Origin: Sciurus carolinensis
Taxonomy: Eukaryota > Chordata > Mammalia > Rodentia > Sciuridae
Length of the DNA stretch: 64,000 nucleotides
Reading direction: 5' to 3'
Assembly: GCF_902686445.1 (NCBI RefSeq)
Contig: NC_062213.1
Location: 9,049,241 to 9,113,240 of the forward strand
Below, piece by piece: positions 23,290 through 34,770 of this stretch (the first letter of the stretch is position 1; each line of letters begins with the position of its first letter). A program made the translations under genes and the position numbers. The notes beneath the pieces are model-generated. The model made no database searches. It was not told the DNA's origin and saw only the letters and a list, made by a program, of their open reading frames with translations.

Positions 23290-23410
23290 CATGGATTCTG
23301 GGAACAGCCAGGGCACCCCTTCTTGGCTGTGTGGCCTCAGATGGGCAATTCATTTACTTATGCCTCCATATGCTCATCCTATCCTTCCAACTGTATAGGT
23401 TTGGGGTAAA
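23290..23410 (+). mobile_element. MIR fragment
   Basis: 'gcatggattctgggaacagc', 'tggctgtgtggcctcagatg' and 'ggcaattcatttacttatgc' follow the MIR 5' half in order, with substitutions. Confidence 0.6.
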
Positions 23411-23539
23411 GATCAGATAAAATAACAAGACGTACGGCCATTTAGATGTAAAAAACAGTGAGAACTTTTGTAGTTGTTACTATCTTCCAAAAACCAAGAT
23501 GGCACCTGGTGGATGAACTGACATTGACTGATCATTTAC

Positions 23540-23690
23540 TATAACTTGGCAGGGTTCCAAACACTTTTGCATGTGTTCTCTCATTTGAACTCTACAAAAT
23601 GCCAAGTTGAGTTATTCTTTTTATTTTGCATATGAAGAGTCTGAGGGTGGGGAGCTACGACAAGCTGGCAAGGAAGATGGGCCTGAACTT
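23540..23690 (-). mobile_element. MIR fragment (reverse)
   Basis: 'acttttgcatgtgttctctc' then 'atttgaactctacaaaatgc' and '..gaagagtctgagggtgggga' match the reverse complement of the MIR 3' half. Confidence 0.6.
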
Positions 23691-24184
23691 CTCTTTGCCG
23701 TGACAAAGCTCATTCCTTTATGCTATACCTGCTTGAAAGCCAAGTAAGTTTCTTCCCCTTCTACAGAAAACAATATCTAGTGACTAAGTAAGGAAAATCT
23801 TTACCCAAAGTCTCCACACACATTTCATTCGATCAGATCAGCTTTAGAAATCAGTGGCACTGGCCACACCTTCTGCTAAATGTTTATTGAGCAACACTTG
23901 CATTGAAATATGGTTGTTACTGGTTTATTGACCTACGTGTCTCCACAGTCCTTTGGTGACGAGCAGTGAGTGCACTCCACAGGCGGGCCTCAAACGAGTT
24001 GCAGGGATCTCTCGTTTTCCAGTTCTGCCTCTTTGATGTCCCAGGTAAGTTTTCTGCTGGGCAGCTTGGAAGCAAACAGGGCACAGCGGGTCTTGGCATC
24101 AGGACTGTGTATTAGGAAACAACCAATCACAGGTCAAATAATGGCTTGGAACTGACTTTCCAACTTTCAATCAATGAGCTTTCT

Positions 24185-24240
24185 CACCTGGGCTCCTGGC
24201 ATATCTGAGCCTCAGTTTCCTCATCTTGAAGATGAAGAGG
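24185..24240 (+). mobile_element. MIR core fragment
   Basis: 'tctgagcctcagtttcctca' then 'tcttgaagatgaag' is the conserved MIR core. Confidence 0.7.
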
Positions 24241-24539
24241 AGCAGGAGTTCCAGGTATGGGGACAGCATGTGGCCCTGTTCTGGCCATCCCCAGTCCTTA
24301 CCTCTTGGATACTCTTTTCCCAGTGCTGTGGCCTCCATGGTGGAGGAGGCTTTGGCTGACCCTGGGAGAGCTGGGGGTACCTGCTCTGTGCACACGAAGC
24401 CCCTGAGCCCTTTTTCATGACTTTCTTCCACCTCCCTTTATGATGAAGCAACAAAGATTTTTCTTGTTGTTTTGTTTTGCCTTTTCCTAAAGTAGCCAAG
24501 ATAACAATCCTCCTGCAGCATTGGCTATGCAATACAAGT

Positions 24540-25190
24540 CCTTGCTAATTAATAGTGGCTTCAATGGGGTGAGCTTTTTAGGAAAATAAATTACACATAT
24601 TCAGGTGTCTGGGTTTTGCCACCATTAAACTTAACTACCCTGTTTGTGTCTCTTTATTGCTCTTTTTTTTTTAAGTCTATAAAAAAAGAAAAAAAAGAAG
24701 GCACACTACTTCAGCCAGGAGCTGGAAGAAGCCATCTTTTCATATTTCTAATATCTTCAAATAAAATACGTTCAAGAACTCCCAGCCATCTGCCAGCAAA
24801 AGGCTGTTTGGAGAGATACCCCCTCCCCCTGCCAGCCGCCCCTGATTCTTACAAGCATCAATTCTATTTCCCAATTCCTTTGCTGGATTAAATTTATGAA
24901 CTGCGCAGCCCTTTGGGTGATAAATCTGTTGATTGTGACCATTTCCTCTTTCCAGCTTCCAATTAACATGATTGGTGTGGAATCCACAGAGACAGCAAAG
25001 GTCTTGTTACTTTCATCTTGCAGCTCAGAGCTGAGTCAGCACCGAGGCCAGCAACTCCGCCCCCCTTCTGTCACTTCTCGCATACCTTTCAGAACATTTA
25101 ACAATGTCTCGGTATTATTTCCATTTATTTTTTGGGGGGGCGGGAGGAAGCTCTGAATTTAAAACCGCAGATGCAGCTTATAATTTTTAA
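24540..25190. promoter_or_regulatory. Candidate conserved enhancer-like segment
   Basis: A repeat-poor stretch of mixed composition with A/T homeodomain words ('cttgctaattaatagtgg', 'cttccaattaacatg') and a Maf-recognition-like site at 25030-25041. A poly-T/poly-A pair near 24662-24700 interrupts it. Conservation was not tested. Confidence 0.3.
25030..25041 (+). promoter_or_regulatory. Maf recognition element (T-MARE)-like site with AP-1 core
   Basis: GCTGAGTCAGCA matches 12 contiguous positions of the 13-bp T-MARE TGCTGAGTCAGCA; the preceding base is A instead of T. It contains the AP-1 core TGAGTCA. Large/small Maf, NRL, NFE2 and BACH proteins bind this class of site. Occupancy is unknown. 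Confidence 0.45.
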
Positions 25191-25494
25191 AAAATATATA
25201 TTCTATTCAGTATGGAGAATTTCTGTAAGTTTTCATACTCTGGGCAGCTTCATTTTTGCTTGGGGAAATGGATCCAACTTCTAATCAGACAGTATCACAA
25301 GTGACTGCAATGCATGGGACACATGCCAAATGACACAGAGGAGGTGGAGAGGGTGGAAGTCAACAGAGGCACAGAACCCCATCCTCTACCTCCCTTTCAC
25401 CATATTTTGACCCTGGGTGTTACCATCTCCATCACTAGCTGGTACTCTGGGGCTGAGGAAGGTAACTGGTTCCAGGCTGTGGACCACACTTGAT

Positions 25495-25605
25495 TCTGTT
25501 CCTGACTCTGCTACTTACACCCTGCATGATTTTGGAAGGAGTTACTTCCATGCCTCAGTTCCAATTCTACCATCTTTTAAAAAGGGCAAGGGGTAGTACT
25601 CACCT
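25495..25605 (+). mobile_element. MIR fragment
   Basis: 'tcctgactctgctacttaca' followed by '..ttacttccatgcctcagttc' matches the MIR order (ctctgccacttac.. / cctcagtttc). Confidence 0.6.
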
Positions 25606-25689
25606 CTCCCAGGTAGATTCTGAAACAATGCAAGCCTTCTGCAGCAGATGCTCTTATCTGATAGTGTTGTGAGAGCTGGAACTCAGGAG

Positions 25690-25830
25690 TCACAGGGTTT
25701 GGGTTCAGATTCCAACTTGACCACTTCCTGGGTGTATGACCTTGGCCCTCCTGGTTTCAGATTTCTCATCTATAAAGTAAGAATGTCATCATAGAAAACA
25801 TTTTATTATTGTGAGATGAAAGGTGCTAAG
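25690..25830 (+). mobile_element. MIR SINE
   Basis: 'ggtttgggttcagattccaa', 'cttcctgggtgtatgacctt', 'ctcatctataaagtaagaat' and 'ttgtgagatgaaaggtgct' form a nearly complete MIR, directly downstream of another MIR at 25495. Confidence 0.75.
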
Positions 25831-26097
25831 AGCTGAAGTTGTGATGAACATAATTATCATCCAAAACATCAATAAGCTACTATCATTACCTTCAGCCAAT
25901 ATTTGTTGAGCACCCACTACAAGCTGAGTGCTCTTCTCGGTACTTGGCATGGCCTCCAGGTGAAGTGGAGCCTTCAAAGTCAGCTGAAGCATCACATTAG
26001 AGGGGGCCTTTCCCGTGTTTCAGTTTCTGGCTGGGTTAGATCCTCTGGCACGAGCTCTCATAAGACACGGCCCACTCACTCAGCACCTGTGACTGCT

Positions 26098-26130
26098 GCA
26101 GGTCTACACTGCAGGTCTACACTGTGTGTG
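26098..26130 (+). repeat. 13-bp tandem duplication
   Basis: 'gcaggtctacact' occurs twice in direct tandem. A minor replication-slippage product. Confidence 0.85.
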
Positions 26131-26184
26131 CTTGTTTAGGTGCCACTGCACCCACTCAACCATAGCTCCCTGAGCACAGAAATT

Positions 26185-26265
26185 GCACCATTGCCAATGT
26201 TCAGTGCAAGGCCCGGCACATGCCAAAAGCTCAATCAATATTTGTTGAAGGTCAAATGAAGATAA
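26185..26265 (+). mobile_element. MIR/L2 3' tail
   Basis: 'agtgcaaggcccggcacatg' then 'aagctcaatcaatatttgtt' and 'gaaggtcaaatgaa' matches the common MIR/L2 tail. Confidence 0.7.
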
Positions 26266-26289
26266 AGTCCCTTCGCCAGAGGACTTTGC

Positions 26290-29239
26290 TTTTCAGTAGA
26301 GTTGTCAATTGTTGTAAATTCTATAATAAAGCTGTACGTTAAAAAGCACTATAGAAACTGTAATGGTGAGGAGCTGACTCCTCTGTGGGACCCAAGGACA
26401 TCTTCCTGGTGCAGGGTCATGAAGGATGACTAAGAGTTCCTCAGGCTAGGGACAGTGGGGCACCCCAGGCAGGGAAGAGTATCCACCAAGGTAAGGTGGG
26501 AAAGTGTATGGGATGCTGCTTGGTGGAGCTCATGGAGTTTGACAACTGGAAGGTCAAGGGACAGCATCTTCCATGAGCACTGTGTTGTCCTGAGCACACA
26601 GTTCAATGCCTTGAACCCAGTTGCTACTCAAAGAATATTTTTCCACAGAACGTTGAATACAAGGACTAGAGCTCATCCATAAGGAGAATGCAAGGTATTT
26701 GACTGTGAATAAATAGACACAAAAGTTAGTATTATTTAAGATACAGGTTCTGACTGTGGTGACAAAAACTAAATAGAAGAATGGTCTAAACATTTACCTT
26801 TCTCTCATAAACAGTGTGACTACTAAGAGGGGAGGGGAGGGACCGTGGCTTCATGGACTAGGGACCTGAACTATTTTCTCTTCTTGCTCCGCCATCTCAA
26901 GGCAGCTTCCATTCCTAGGACCTGGATGGCCCTTCCAGCTCCCACTTGCCATCCCCCTAGGCCAGGGGATGGGGAAGAGAAGTTCGAACCTTATTTCAGC
27001 TTGTCTCCCACTGGGATCTAGCTCCCACAGAAGCTGGGAAATAGTCTTGAGCTGGTAACCATGCACCCTGCCAAGATTTTCAGTACTATAGAGGGAGCAA
27101 AATCAAATATTAGGATGACACTTTGACACCCAGCTTCAGTGGCTTCTGTGCATGGTCAGGAGCATGCAGAGACTGGGGTGGGTGATATTGAGTTTGAGGT
27201 TCACAGATATGAAACGTGAGAGAGTTGAACTCCTGAGAAAACTCTGGTTCAGTTCCACCCTTCCCTTAATGTGCAGACAAACTTAGTTCAGTTAGAAGGA
27301 GATCTTCCTTAAGGAAGGAGTCAGTATGACTGACACCCACCAATGCTTGAAAATACTCTGACGTGCACCTTCTTAAGAGAGGTAAGAAGAGTTATTTGCT
27401 ACTATTAAAATGCAAAGCCTAGAATGAACAATTTCTTTATAAACTTGAATTCCTTCACTTGTATTAAAAACAAGCTTTATAGTGTGGAGAGTGATGGGCA
27501 TGTTTTAATTAGTTCTACATGGTTTATGAGTCATAGTGACATGGAGGTCACAGTCGGCTTTGTCTGTTACAGAATATGAGAGCTTGCTTTGCTTGGGGAT
27601 GCCTTCATAATTTATGTCACAGTGGGGTTAGAGAAGGTTGGGCATGATAGAGAAACTAAATAAATGGAGAGTCTGGGTTGAAGGTGAATCCACTGAACTG
27701 CTCCATCAGGATAGCAGGGAGGGGGCAGCCAGTGATATTCTTAAGGTGACTCTAAGACCAGGAGATGGACAGTGATAATGGCATGTAGTTCCACAAGTTT
27801 TATCACATATTTTTTCAGAAAATATCCCCTTTCCTCTCCCTTGCTTTGGAACAGATTGGACTTTCTTGTTTCATAGACTCTTGCAAGGACAACAGAAGGT
27901 GAGCATATTTAATAAGAACAGACAATACAAGCACTGTTTAATTGTGTTTGCATTCAGGCTGGGCTCCTGGATTCCAGTGATTTGCCTTGAGAAACCCATG
28001 CCCAGGAAAGCTATTGCACCCTCAACCTGGGCCCCGTGATGAAGACAGGTGGACCAGACACATATGCAACCTGCAGCCAATTCTGCTGCCTGAAGCAATT
28101 CTTGCAGTGAAGACCATCCTGAATGGCATAGGAATAATTGTGCTTGCAAGCCAGAGTTTTGTATTATTTTGTGCTGCGCTAATGCACAATTAGTCCTATA
28201 GTACACCAAGCTTCTTAATTTTGCTTTTATTGGTTTCCTATGTGAATCACAAATTAAATGCATCACAGTTCAAGGAAGATTGTAGGGAGTGGAGTATGAG
28301 ATAGGGCTCAGCCCCACACAGTCATTCACAGATTCAGGTCTTTTCATCTTGGTGTCTACTGCCTCAGCCTCTTCCTCCAGACCATATGTTAATGAGTGGG
28401 TGAAGGTGAAGAAAGGGTTGCTCAGAGATTCTATCATTCTATGTACATTCTCTTCATCAAATGGTCTAGCTTCATTTCCAGGAGTAACAGACAAAAATGA
28501 ACAATTAGCCAGTCTCTCTTGCCTGGGGAAACAGGATGGCAAAATGTGCTCCCAATCATAGCAGAACAGTGACGGAGGAATGCAAGGAGGCAGAATGTGA
28601 AAGAAGAGCTAACAGCGAAGGTGGGGTTGCAATGACTGCAGTGGGAAGCAGTACAGAAGGCAAGAACAGAAATGTTATATGATCACAGAGGATGTAGTGA
28701 CTTACTTGATTTGGTTGAGCAGACCGATGTCTTCCATGGTGTTAGAGAGCCCTGGGAGCATCTTAGCTGCATGTGGACCAATTGAATCTACATTCAGGAA
28801 ATCTCTCATGGAGAAAGTGGGCAGGGTAGTTGCTGAACCCCACTGAGGACATAGAGAAAGGCCAACTCAATGCTCCAGGAGGCTCAGAGTTTGAACTGAA
28901 ATGCAGACAGTTGACTGGGAAGAAGCAAAACCCCAGGAAACCTGAAAAACCCAAATGTGAACAACACTAAAGGCATGCCTTTGAATAGGTCCATGAAACA
29001 AGAATCAACAAATTAGAATGAACAGATAGGAAAGGTGAGTGTCACAGGTCATTCAAAAAGGAAGGGATAAATCATTAAGCCCCAATAAAGCAGGAGCTCC
29101 CTGGGACTTGCCACACAGGCCCTTCCATGAGACCTTACTTTGTTGTGCAGTGACTCTCTTTCTTTTCTATTTCCATTGCCAAGTATGACTCTATCACAGA
29201 CCCTTAGAACAAAAAAATATCTGGAGGTCTCATCAGATC
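26290..29239. other. Unassigned stretch
   Basis: No gene is supported; the longest frame is 131 codons (27871-28266, minus). 26840-27110 resembles an old MER-type repeat on text such as 'gaagctgggaaatagtcttg', family not assigned. The remainder is unrecognised unique-looking DNA. Confidence 0.4.
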
Positions 29240-29425
29240 TGTACTTCTAAGGCTCCTTGCCCATCAGAGTCACCCAGAAGCACAACTATAGAAAGCAGAA
29301 TGGGGACCCAATCTAGACTTTCTGATTCAATAGGTCTGGGCCAGCATTTGGAAATTTGCATTTCTAAGAATCCCCTCCCAGGGGATTCTGACACTGCCTG
29401 GCCCCAGAGGACCCTGGAGTATAGG
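29240..29425 (+). mobile_element. MER5A-type hAT-Charlie MITE (forward)
   Basis: 'catcagagtcacccagaagc', 'actttctgattcaataggtc' then 'tgggcc', 'atttgcatttctaagaatcc' and 'gaggaccctggagtat' follow MER5A in order (agaatcacct..gattctgattcagtaggtctggg..tgcatttctaa..). Confidence 0.8.
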
Positions 29426-30059
29426 AGAGTGCACCAATAGACTCCTTCAATAGAGAGAAAGCTGAGATAAAGAGAGGAAGAGAGGCAACTGGCCAGAGGG
29501 TGCTCAGCAGGAGTTCAGCCACTCTTCGCTCCCACTGCAGAAATGCCTGCTGAGATGTGTTTCACCCTAGCATGCAACAAAGACAGCTCAGTTCACCTAA
29601 AGTCACTGTGTATGTCCCATAGCAGCTGTTGAGTGTTAGGAGCTCAATCTCCTTACCTCCCTGTGCTGGATGACTGAAATGGGTCATCCACTGGACAAGA
29701 CCAGGGAGCAGAGAGAGAGGGTTAAGTGGGCTCAGCATACCTTTATACTACCATTTAGAAGAGTTGACTTGGAGCAGGAAAAAATGTACATTAGCCATCT
29801 TGCATTACCCCTGTTCTCCACCACTCAGCCCCAGCCACTTCCCCAGTACTATTCCCCTTCTTGCCACTCTCCTCAATACCTCACCACCCAGATGACCTGT
29901 GTGCTGTGTCCCTGAGCTCCTGCCATAGGACCTTCTATCAGAGCAGGGTTTCCTCCAGTGGTAAGGGCCAAAGTAACACCTGCCAACAGCCTGAGGGCCA
30001 TGTGGAGTCATCTTGTTTTGTCTTCTGCATCCAGATCAAGGCTGGGGCTCCAGTGTGTT

Positions 30060-30559
30060 CCAGTCAATATCCAACAGGGCACACAGAATCTATACCACAG
30101 AGCAGAGCAGAGGGAACTTAACACAAGGAGTTCATTGCAAAGGTGTCAGAAAAGTAAAGGCCAAAAGTGATGCAACTCGGAGCTTAGCGACTACAGAAAG
30201 CTGCTGCCTGCCTCAGAGCAAGTCTTCCCAAGCAAGGAACTGGCACTGCCCAAGGAGACAGGACCTTTGTGGAGGGTTCACTCATGGGTCTGGATAAATT
30301 TCTGAGCACACAGGCTGTCTGGGGGGAGATAGACCTATAGCAGGGAGCCAAAACCATGGAAAAGAGAGTAATACCACAGGATTTAGACCAATCAGGAGGA
30401 GCTAGATCTAGTATGAGCTACTTGGTCAAAAGCTCTGATAATGAAGAAGCCATCACTATTGCATCAGACTCCACCTGATGCAGAACAGGAAGGGAGGGAG
30501 TCCCCTGATTTCTCCCCTGGTCCTAGGCTGGGTGTCCTCCAAGCAGAGCTAGCAGCAGG
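30060..30559. mobile_element. Old interspersed repeat, left part (family unassigned)
   Basis: 'ccagtcaatatccaacaggg' through 'ctaggctgggtgtcctccaa' resembles a mammalian LTR/MER-type repeat whose other part appears after 31193 and which also seems present at 45470-45785. The LTR at 30560-31193 apparently splits it. Confidence 0.35.
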
Positions 30560-31193
30560 TGTTATGGTATGATTACAATAAATCACTGAGTTAATCTCAA
30601 TGCAGGAGATGGAACCATTTATTCACCAGTTGGTGGGCCACTGGTGAGCTGGAGGGCAGGCTGCAAGTCTGTACTCCTTGACCCCCTCCAGGGGTTAGAG
30701 CATATCTTTTATAGTTCAAAATGACAAGTAAATCATGCTAGTACATTAATCATAAGTGGCTGTTGCTATGATTCAAAACCATAAACTAAAATCATGAGAT
30801 CATAAGAAGGGGAAGTGGGTCAAAATGACCCTAGTTGAGTACAATTTAAAGAATGATTACTAACGATTAAACAAACATTCTCTGGCATTCTATGTAGCTT
30901 ATACATTGCACAAGTACAGTGTATAAGCATTGCCATTTTGTGTTGCCAAATATACTATGCTAAGCAATTATTGGTGAGTACAGAGGTGGAGTTTTCTCAT
31001 GGGAGAAACATTTCTTACATGACATGGAGTCTTAGGGCAAAATGGAGTCTGTTTGGTCATTACCCATATAGCTTGGCCCATAACACAGGGAGCTGTGTGT
31101 TATTCTTTACAGGAGAAATTAGTATGGTCAGGGAAGCATGAGAGGGATTAAACAAGGGTGAGGTTCAGAGGACCTCTAATATTAACCAGATCA
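30560..31193 (-). mobile_element. Solo LTR, reverse orientation
   Basis: Read on the minus strand it has a TATA-like CTATAAAAGATATGC (plus-strand 30710-30724) about 95 bp before an AATAAA signal (plus-strand 30618-30623), then a short U5 ending CCATAACA at 30560. The far end is proposed at 31193, giving imperfect inverted ends (TGTTATGG..CCAGATCA). The flanks are agcagg (30554-30559) and tgcagg (31194-31199), a 5/6 match consistent with a 6-bp target duplication. No internal retroviral genes are present. The family is unassigned; the 5' boundary is less certain than the 3' one. Confidence 0.6.
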
Positions 31194-31470
31194 TGCAGGG
31201 AACCCTGGACTGGCAATTGCATCACACAGGGTCCTGCCTTGAAGTCACAGGGATGGGTTCTGTACACCCCAGACAAGTCAGTGATTAGAAAAGCTTCCCA
31301 GGGGGCTGTGCAACCAAGAGGCTCCTCCAGCAAGATGGCACTGGCGCGTTCCCACAGAGAAGGCCATAGGTGTGGCCCTGCAGCAGAAGCTCCCACCACA
31401 AGCTAAAGGGGACACAGGGACCTACGGGGGGGCCAACATTTCCCAATCTCCAGTCTCCTGACAGGCTTCC
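31194..31470. mobile_element. Old interspersed repeat, right part (family unassigned)
   Basis: 'gggggccaacatttcccaat' followed by 'ctccagtctcctgacaggct' resembles the continuation of the repeat at 30060-30559, after the nested LTR. Assignment is from text memory only. Confidence 0.35.
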
Positions 31471-31506
31471 ATCTGGCTGGACTTGACTCATGGCATTGAA
31501 CACTGA

Positions 31507-31533
31507 GGGAAGGGAAGGGAAGGGAGGGAGGGG
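31507..31533 (+). repeat. G-rich GGGAA/GGGA tract
   Basis: Tandem GGGAA units pass into GGGAGGGAGGGG. This gives at least four G-runs of three or more, compatible with a G-quadruplex on the plus strand. Confidence 0.75.
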
Positions 31534-32279
31534 CAAATCTGAGAGTAAAGGAGCAAATGACAGGTAGTAACTGCTCAATAATATCTGCTAAGCTGAATTA
31601 TACTTCCCCACATGTTACAGACTTTTCTGGCATTTTGCAAAAATTGGATCTGTCAACAGTGGTTGAAGATTTACCATCACTAAGGAAATAGTTTTCAGTA
31701 GAAAATTATCATTTGCCTAAGAGTGCATGACAGATACTGATTTTGTGTCAAACATACTACAATTTACTCAGCAACCTAAAGGGAGTTTGAGGGGAACTCT
31801 TGACTCAAACTTGAGTCAGTTAGAGTCCAGCTATCCCCAACCACCTTCAGAAATATTAAGCCAAAAAAAATTTCCATTTTCTTCTTCCAAGCATGGAGTA
31901 TGAATTTTAAAGAAAAGTTTAGAAGTCAGTTGAGGTGTAAGTATGGTGCACATCTGAGCTAAAAGACTGGGAATTCAGTGCATGGCTATTGCACATTTAT
32001 GTTTGCTTCACAGGCTCCTCCTGCAATGCACAGTGTGCTCCTCAACTAGTGGCTTGGGGGGCTTCCTGTGTGGTCTGCTGCATGACAGCCCAACCCCTGG
32101 CTCACAATCCTGAAACCTCCTACCCCAGGCTCCACACTCCACTTCCTTCCACCTGGAGCATCTCATGTCACTTTCCACAGCAAAATCACAAGGCACACTG
32201 GAAGGCATAAACACAGTCTGAAGAGACAGAGCAAGCACCAGAATCAGACTGAGAGGGGACAGGGATTTCAGATTCACCA

Positions 32280-32600
32280 CCTGGGGAATTTGAGCCTATT
32301 CATAATTGCCCTAAATGGGAAGCAACCAAGATGCCCTTCGGTAGATGACAAACTGCGCAGTAGCCAGACAGCAGAATCCTGTTCAGCAATTAAAAAGAAA
32401 TGAACCATTAAGCCATGAAAAGACATGAGGAATCTTGAAGGCCTGGCACTGTCAGAGCCAATCTGAGAAGCCCACAGACCACGTGGTTCCAACTGCACCA
32501 CGTTGCAGGAAAGGCAAGGCAGCAGAGGCAGGAGGGAGATCCATGGTTGCCAGGCATGTGGAGAGGAACGTGTGAGGGGAAATGGGTGGACCACGGGAGA
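32280..32600 (+). mobile_element. L1M 3' fragment
   Basis: 'cctattcataattgccctaa', 'gggaagcaaccaagatgccc', 'ttcggtagatgacaaactgc', 'cctgttcagcaattaaaaag' and 'ccatggttgccaggcatgtg' follow the L1M 3' end in order, with deletions. Confidence 0.75.
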
Positions 32601-33224
32601 TATTTAGGGCATGTATTATGTTATGATGGAGAATACATGCCATTATTAATAAATGATTAATAAATAATGCCAAGACCCATAAAATGGTACAACAGAAAGA
32701 GGCAGTTCTTAGATAACTTGCAGTTTCTATTAATAAGGTTATGATCAATCCTGGTTCATCAATTGTAACAAATGTGCCACCACAATGCACAATGTTATAT
32801 GACAAGGGACATTGTCAGTAGACCAGGAGGTGGAACATGCGGAAAACTTCCATACTTTCTGATCCATGTTTCAGTAAACCTAAAATTGCCCTAAAAATAA
32901 ACACCCAGAGAGAAACAGATACACAGAGAGAAAGACATACCAGACATACAAGTAGAGACAGAGGGAGGAGAGAGAAGGGAAGCCAGGTACCAGGGACGGC
33001 AGTGTTGTTCATTTAATTTTATCATAAACCTGACTGTACAAGGGGCTCACTAGTTGATAATACACTATTTGTGGATGAGTCTGCCAGAGTGTTTCTGGAA
33101 CAGATTTGCATTTGAGTCAGTGAGTAAAGACTGTCCTCACCAGTGTTGTGTTGTCCAACCTTTTGGAGCCCCGGAAAAACAAAATGGTGAAGAAAGGGCT
33201 AATTTGTTCCTCTTTTTCCTGAGG
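32601..33224. other. Unassigned stretch
   Basis: No gene. 32630-32680 is AT-rich ('aataaatgattaataaataa'). 32900-32970 is a purine-rich AGAGA/ACAGAGA stretch. Confidence 0.4.
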
Positions 33225-33475
33225 GGGTCATCATCTTCCCCTGCCCTTGACCTGGAAGCTCTTGGGTCTCTGACCTCCATGCTCTGGGACTTACACCTTT
33301 GGCCTGGACTGAATGACACCACTGGTTCTCTTGGGTCACCAGTTGGCAGACGGCATATCATGGGGCTTTTGGCCTTTGGTAAGCACACGAATCTACCCCC
33401 ACACTAGATCTCATTTATCTATGTATCTCCATATCTTGCTGGTAATGTTTCTCTGGAGAACTCTAATATAGTTGT
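33225..33475 (+). mobile_element. LTR/MER-type ancient repeat (unassigned)
   Basis: 'gttggcagacggcatatcat' then 'ggggctt', and 'aatgtttctctggagaactc' then 'taatata' at the end match a common mammalian repeat ending in 'gtttctctggagaaccctgactaatac'. Confidence 0.5.
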
Positions 33476-33839
33476 TCAGTATTGGAGGTAAAAGAGACTC
33501 CAGAAGATCAAAGGAAAAAATCATTAAGACTTACATTAACCTCATTGATTTTGAAGGCAGTGAAAGTTTCTTTTTTGTTTTGTTTTGTTTTTTACTAGAT
33601 TCACACTGAGTTTTGGTCAGTGGCAAAGGATTCTCTTTGTACCTGTGACTGAACTTGAAGACAAGATAGAACAATATTATCAAGTTATAAGCTGCTACAT
33701 GCACACACACATTATAGATTCATTAAAATTATAAAATAATGTTTCAGCTTCAGAAATTAAAGCATCTATACGATGGCAACATGTTACTCTTGGTGTTGTG
33801 ACTATGAACAAGCAGGACTACAGCCTCTGGTGGCTGAGG

Positions 33840-33935
33840 CTGCCTACCTCCCCTCTGCCACTCCTCTCTTCTCCCTCTCTCCCTCCCTTCTTTCCTTTCT
33901 CCCTCCTTCCCTTCCCCTTTCCTTCCCTCCCTCAA
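33840..33935 (+). repeat. Long polypyrimidine tract
   Basis: About 90 bases are almost entirely C and T (CTCCC, CTTCC, TTTCC motifs). Such tracts can form triplex (H-) DNA, and strand asymmetry is complete here. It is a low-complexity repeat; frames through it are artefacts. Confidence 0.85.
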
Positions 33936-34554
33936 GATGTGCCCAGCCCAAAGCTAGGGTATTACTCCAGTGAGAACCAGCTGAGAGGTGTTGGCCAGCA
34001 GTGCAGATTTCCTTGGTAGTGTAGTGCCAGGATAGTGACCATTCTTGTACGGCCTTCCACTCCAACTACGGATTCTGGGAAATGTGTATAATTGGAAGAA
34101 AACAGCTGACTGAAGTTTGAACTGATTGAACATCGTTTGTAACATGTGAAATGGTTGCTCCTTTGCTGAAGGAAACAGCTTACTGAACTCATTTAGCAGT
34201 GCGAGGTGAGCTGGTGCGTGCTATCCTACAACAGGGACTTTCAGTTCATCAGGAACCTCTGAGGACTTGCTGTATATAAACAAAAAGAAACCTGTCTGGA
34301 TAAACTACCGTAAGACAGATTTTCTCCTACTTGTGACTGAAGGCAATTCAGTTTTAAATAATACATCACCTATTACTCCAAGTGTTAGTGACAGTCTACT
34401 GCAAACCACAACTCTTTGGGGGTTCTTCAAGGACACACAGGAAGAAGGAAGAACATTAGTTCAGAAAATGACCAGGAACAGAGTAAATGGAAACCTGAGT
34501 GACAGCAGGAAGCAAGAGTGGAAGCTCACACTGACTTGGGAGAGGGTGAGCCTC

Positions 34555-34770
34555 TTCCACACACACAAACACACCCCCATATGTATAATGTACACCAGCA
34601 AACACAACACAGACACAAGCATGAATACACGTGCATGTGTGTGTAATTTTATCTCTATATATACACATGCAAAGACATGCATGAATACCCTCAAACACGT
34701 ATATACACGGGCATGCACGTACATGCACACATATATCTATTTGCTATAGCTGTCTCTCTCTCTCTCTACA
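34555..34770 (+). repeat. Degenerate CA-rich and (TC)n simple repeats
   Basis: Interrupted CACACA/CATGCA/TATACA words run from 34559 to about 34735, then a short pure (TC)n at about 34752-34767. It is a decayed microsatellite cluster. Confidence 0.8.

Noticed and set aside
33840..33935. Ser/Pro-rich peptide encoded by the C/T tract
   Set aside because: Low-complexity DNA gives such frames in every phase; no independent coding evidence.
34267..34749. Plus-strand open frame of 160 codons with a Thr/His/Cys-rich C terminus
   Set aside because: The C-terminal part is translated from a CA-rich simple repeat; the rest is unrecognisable.
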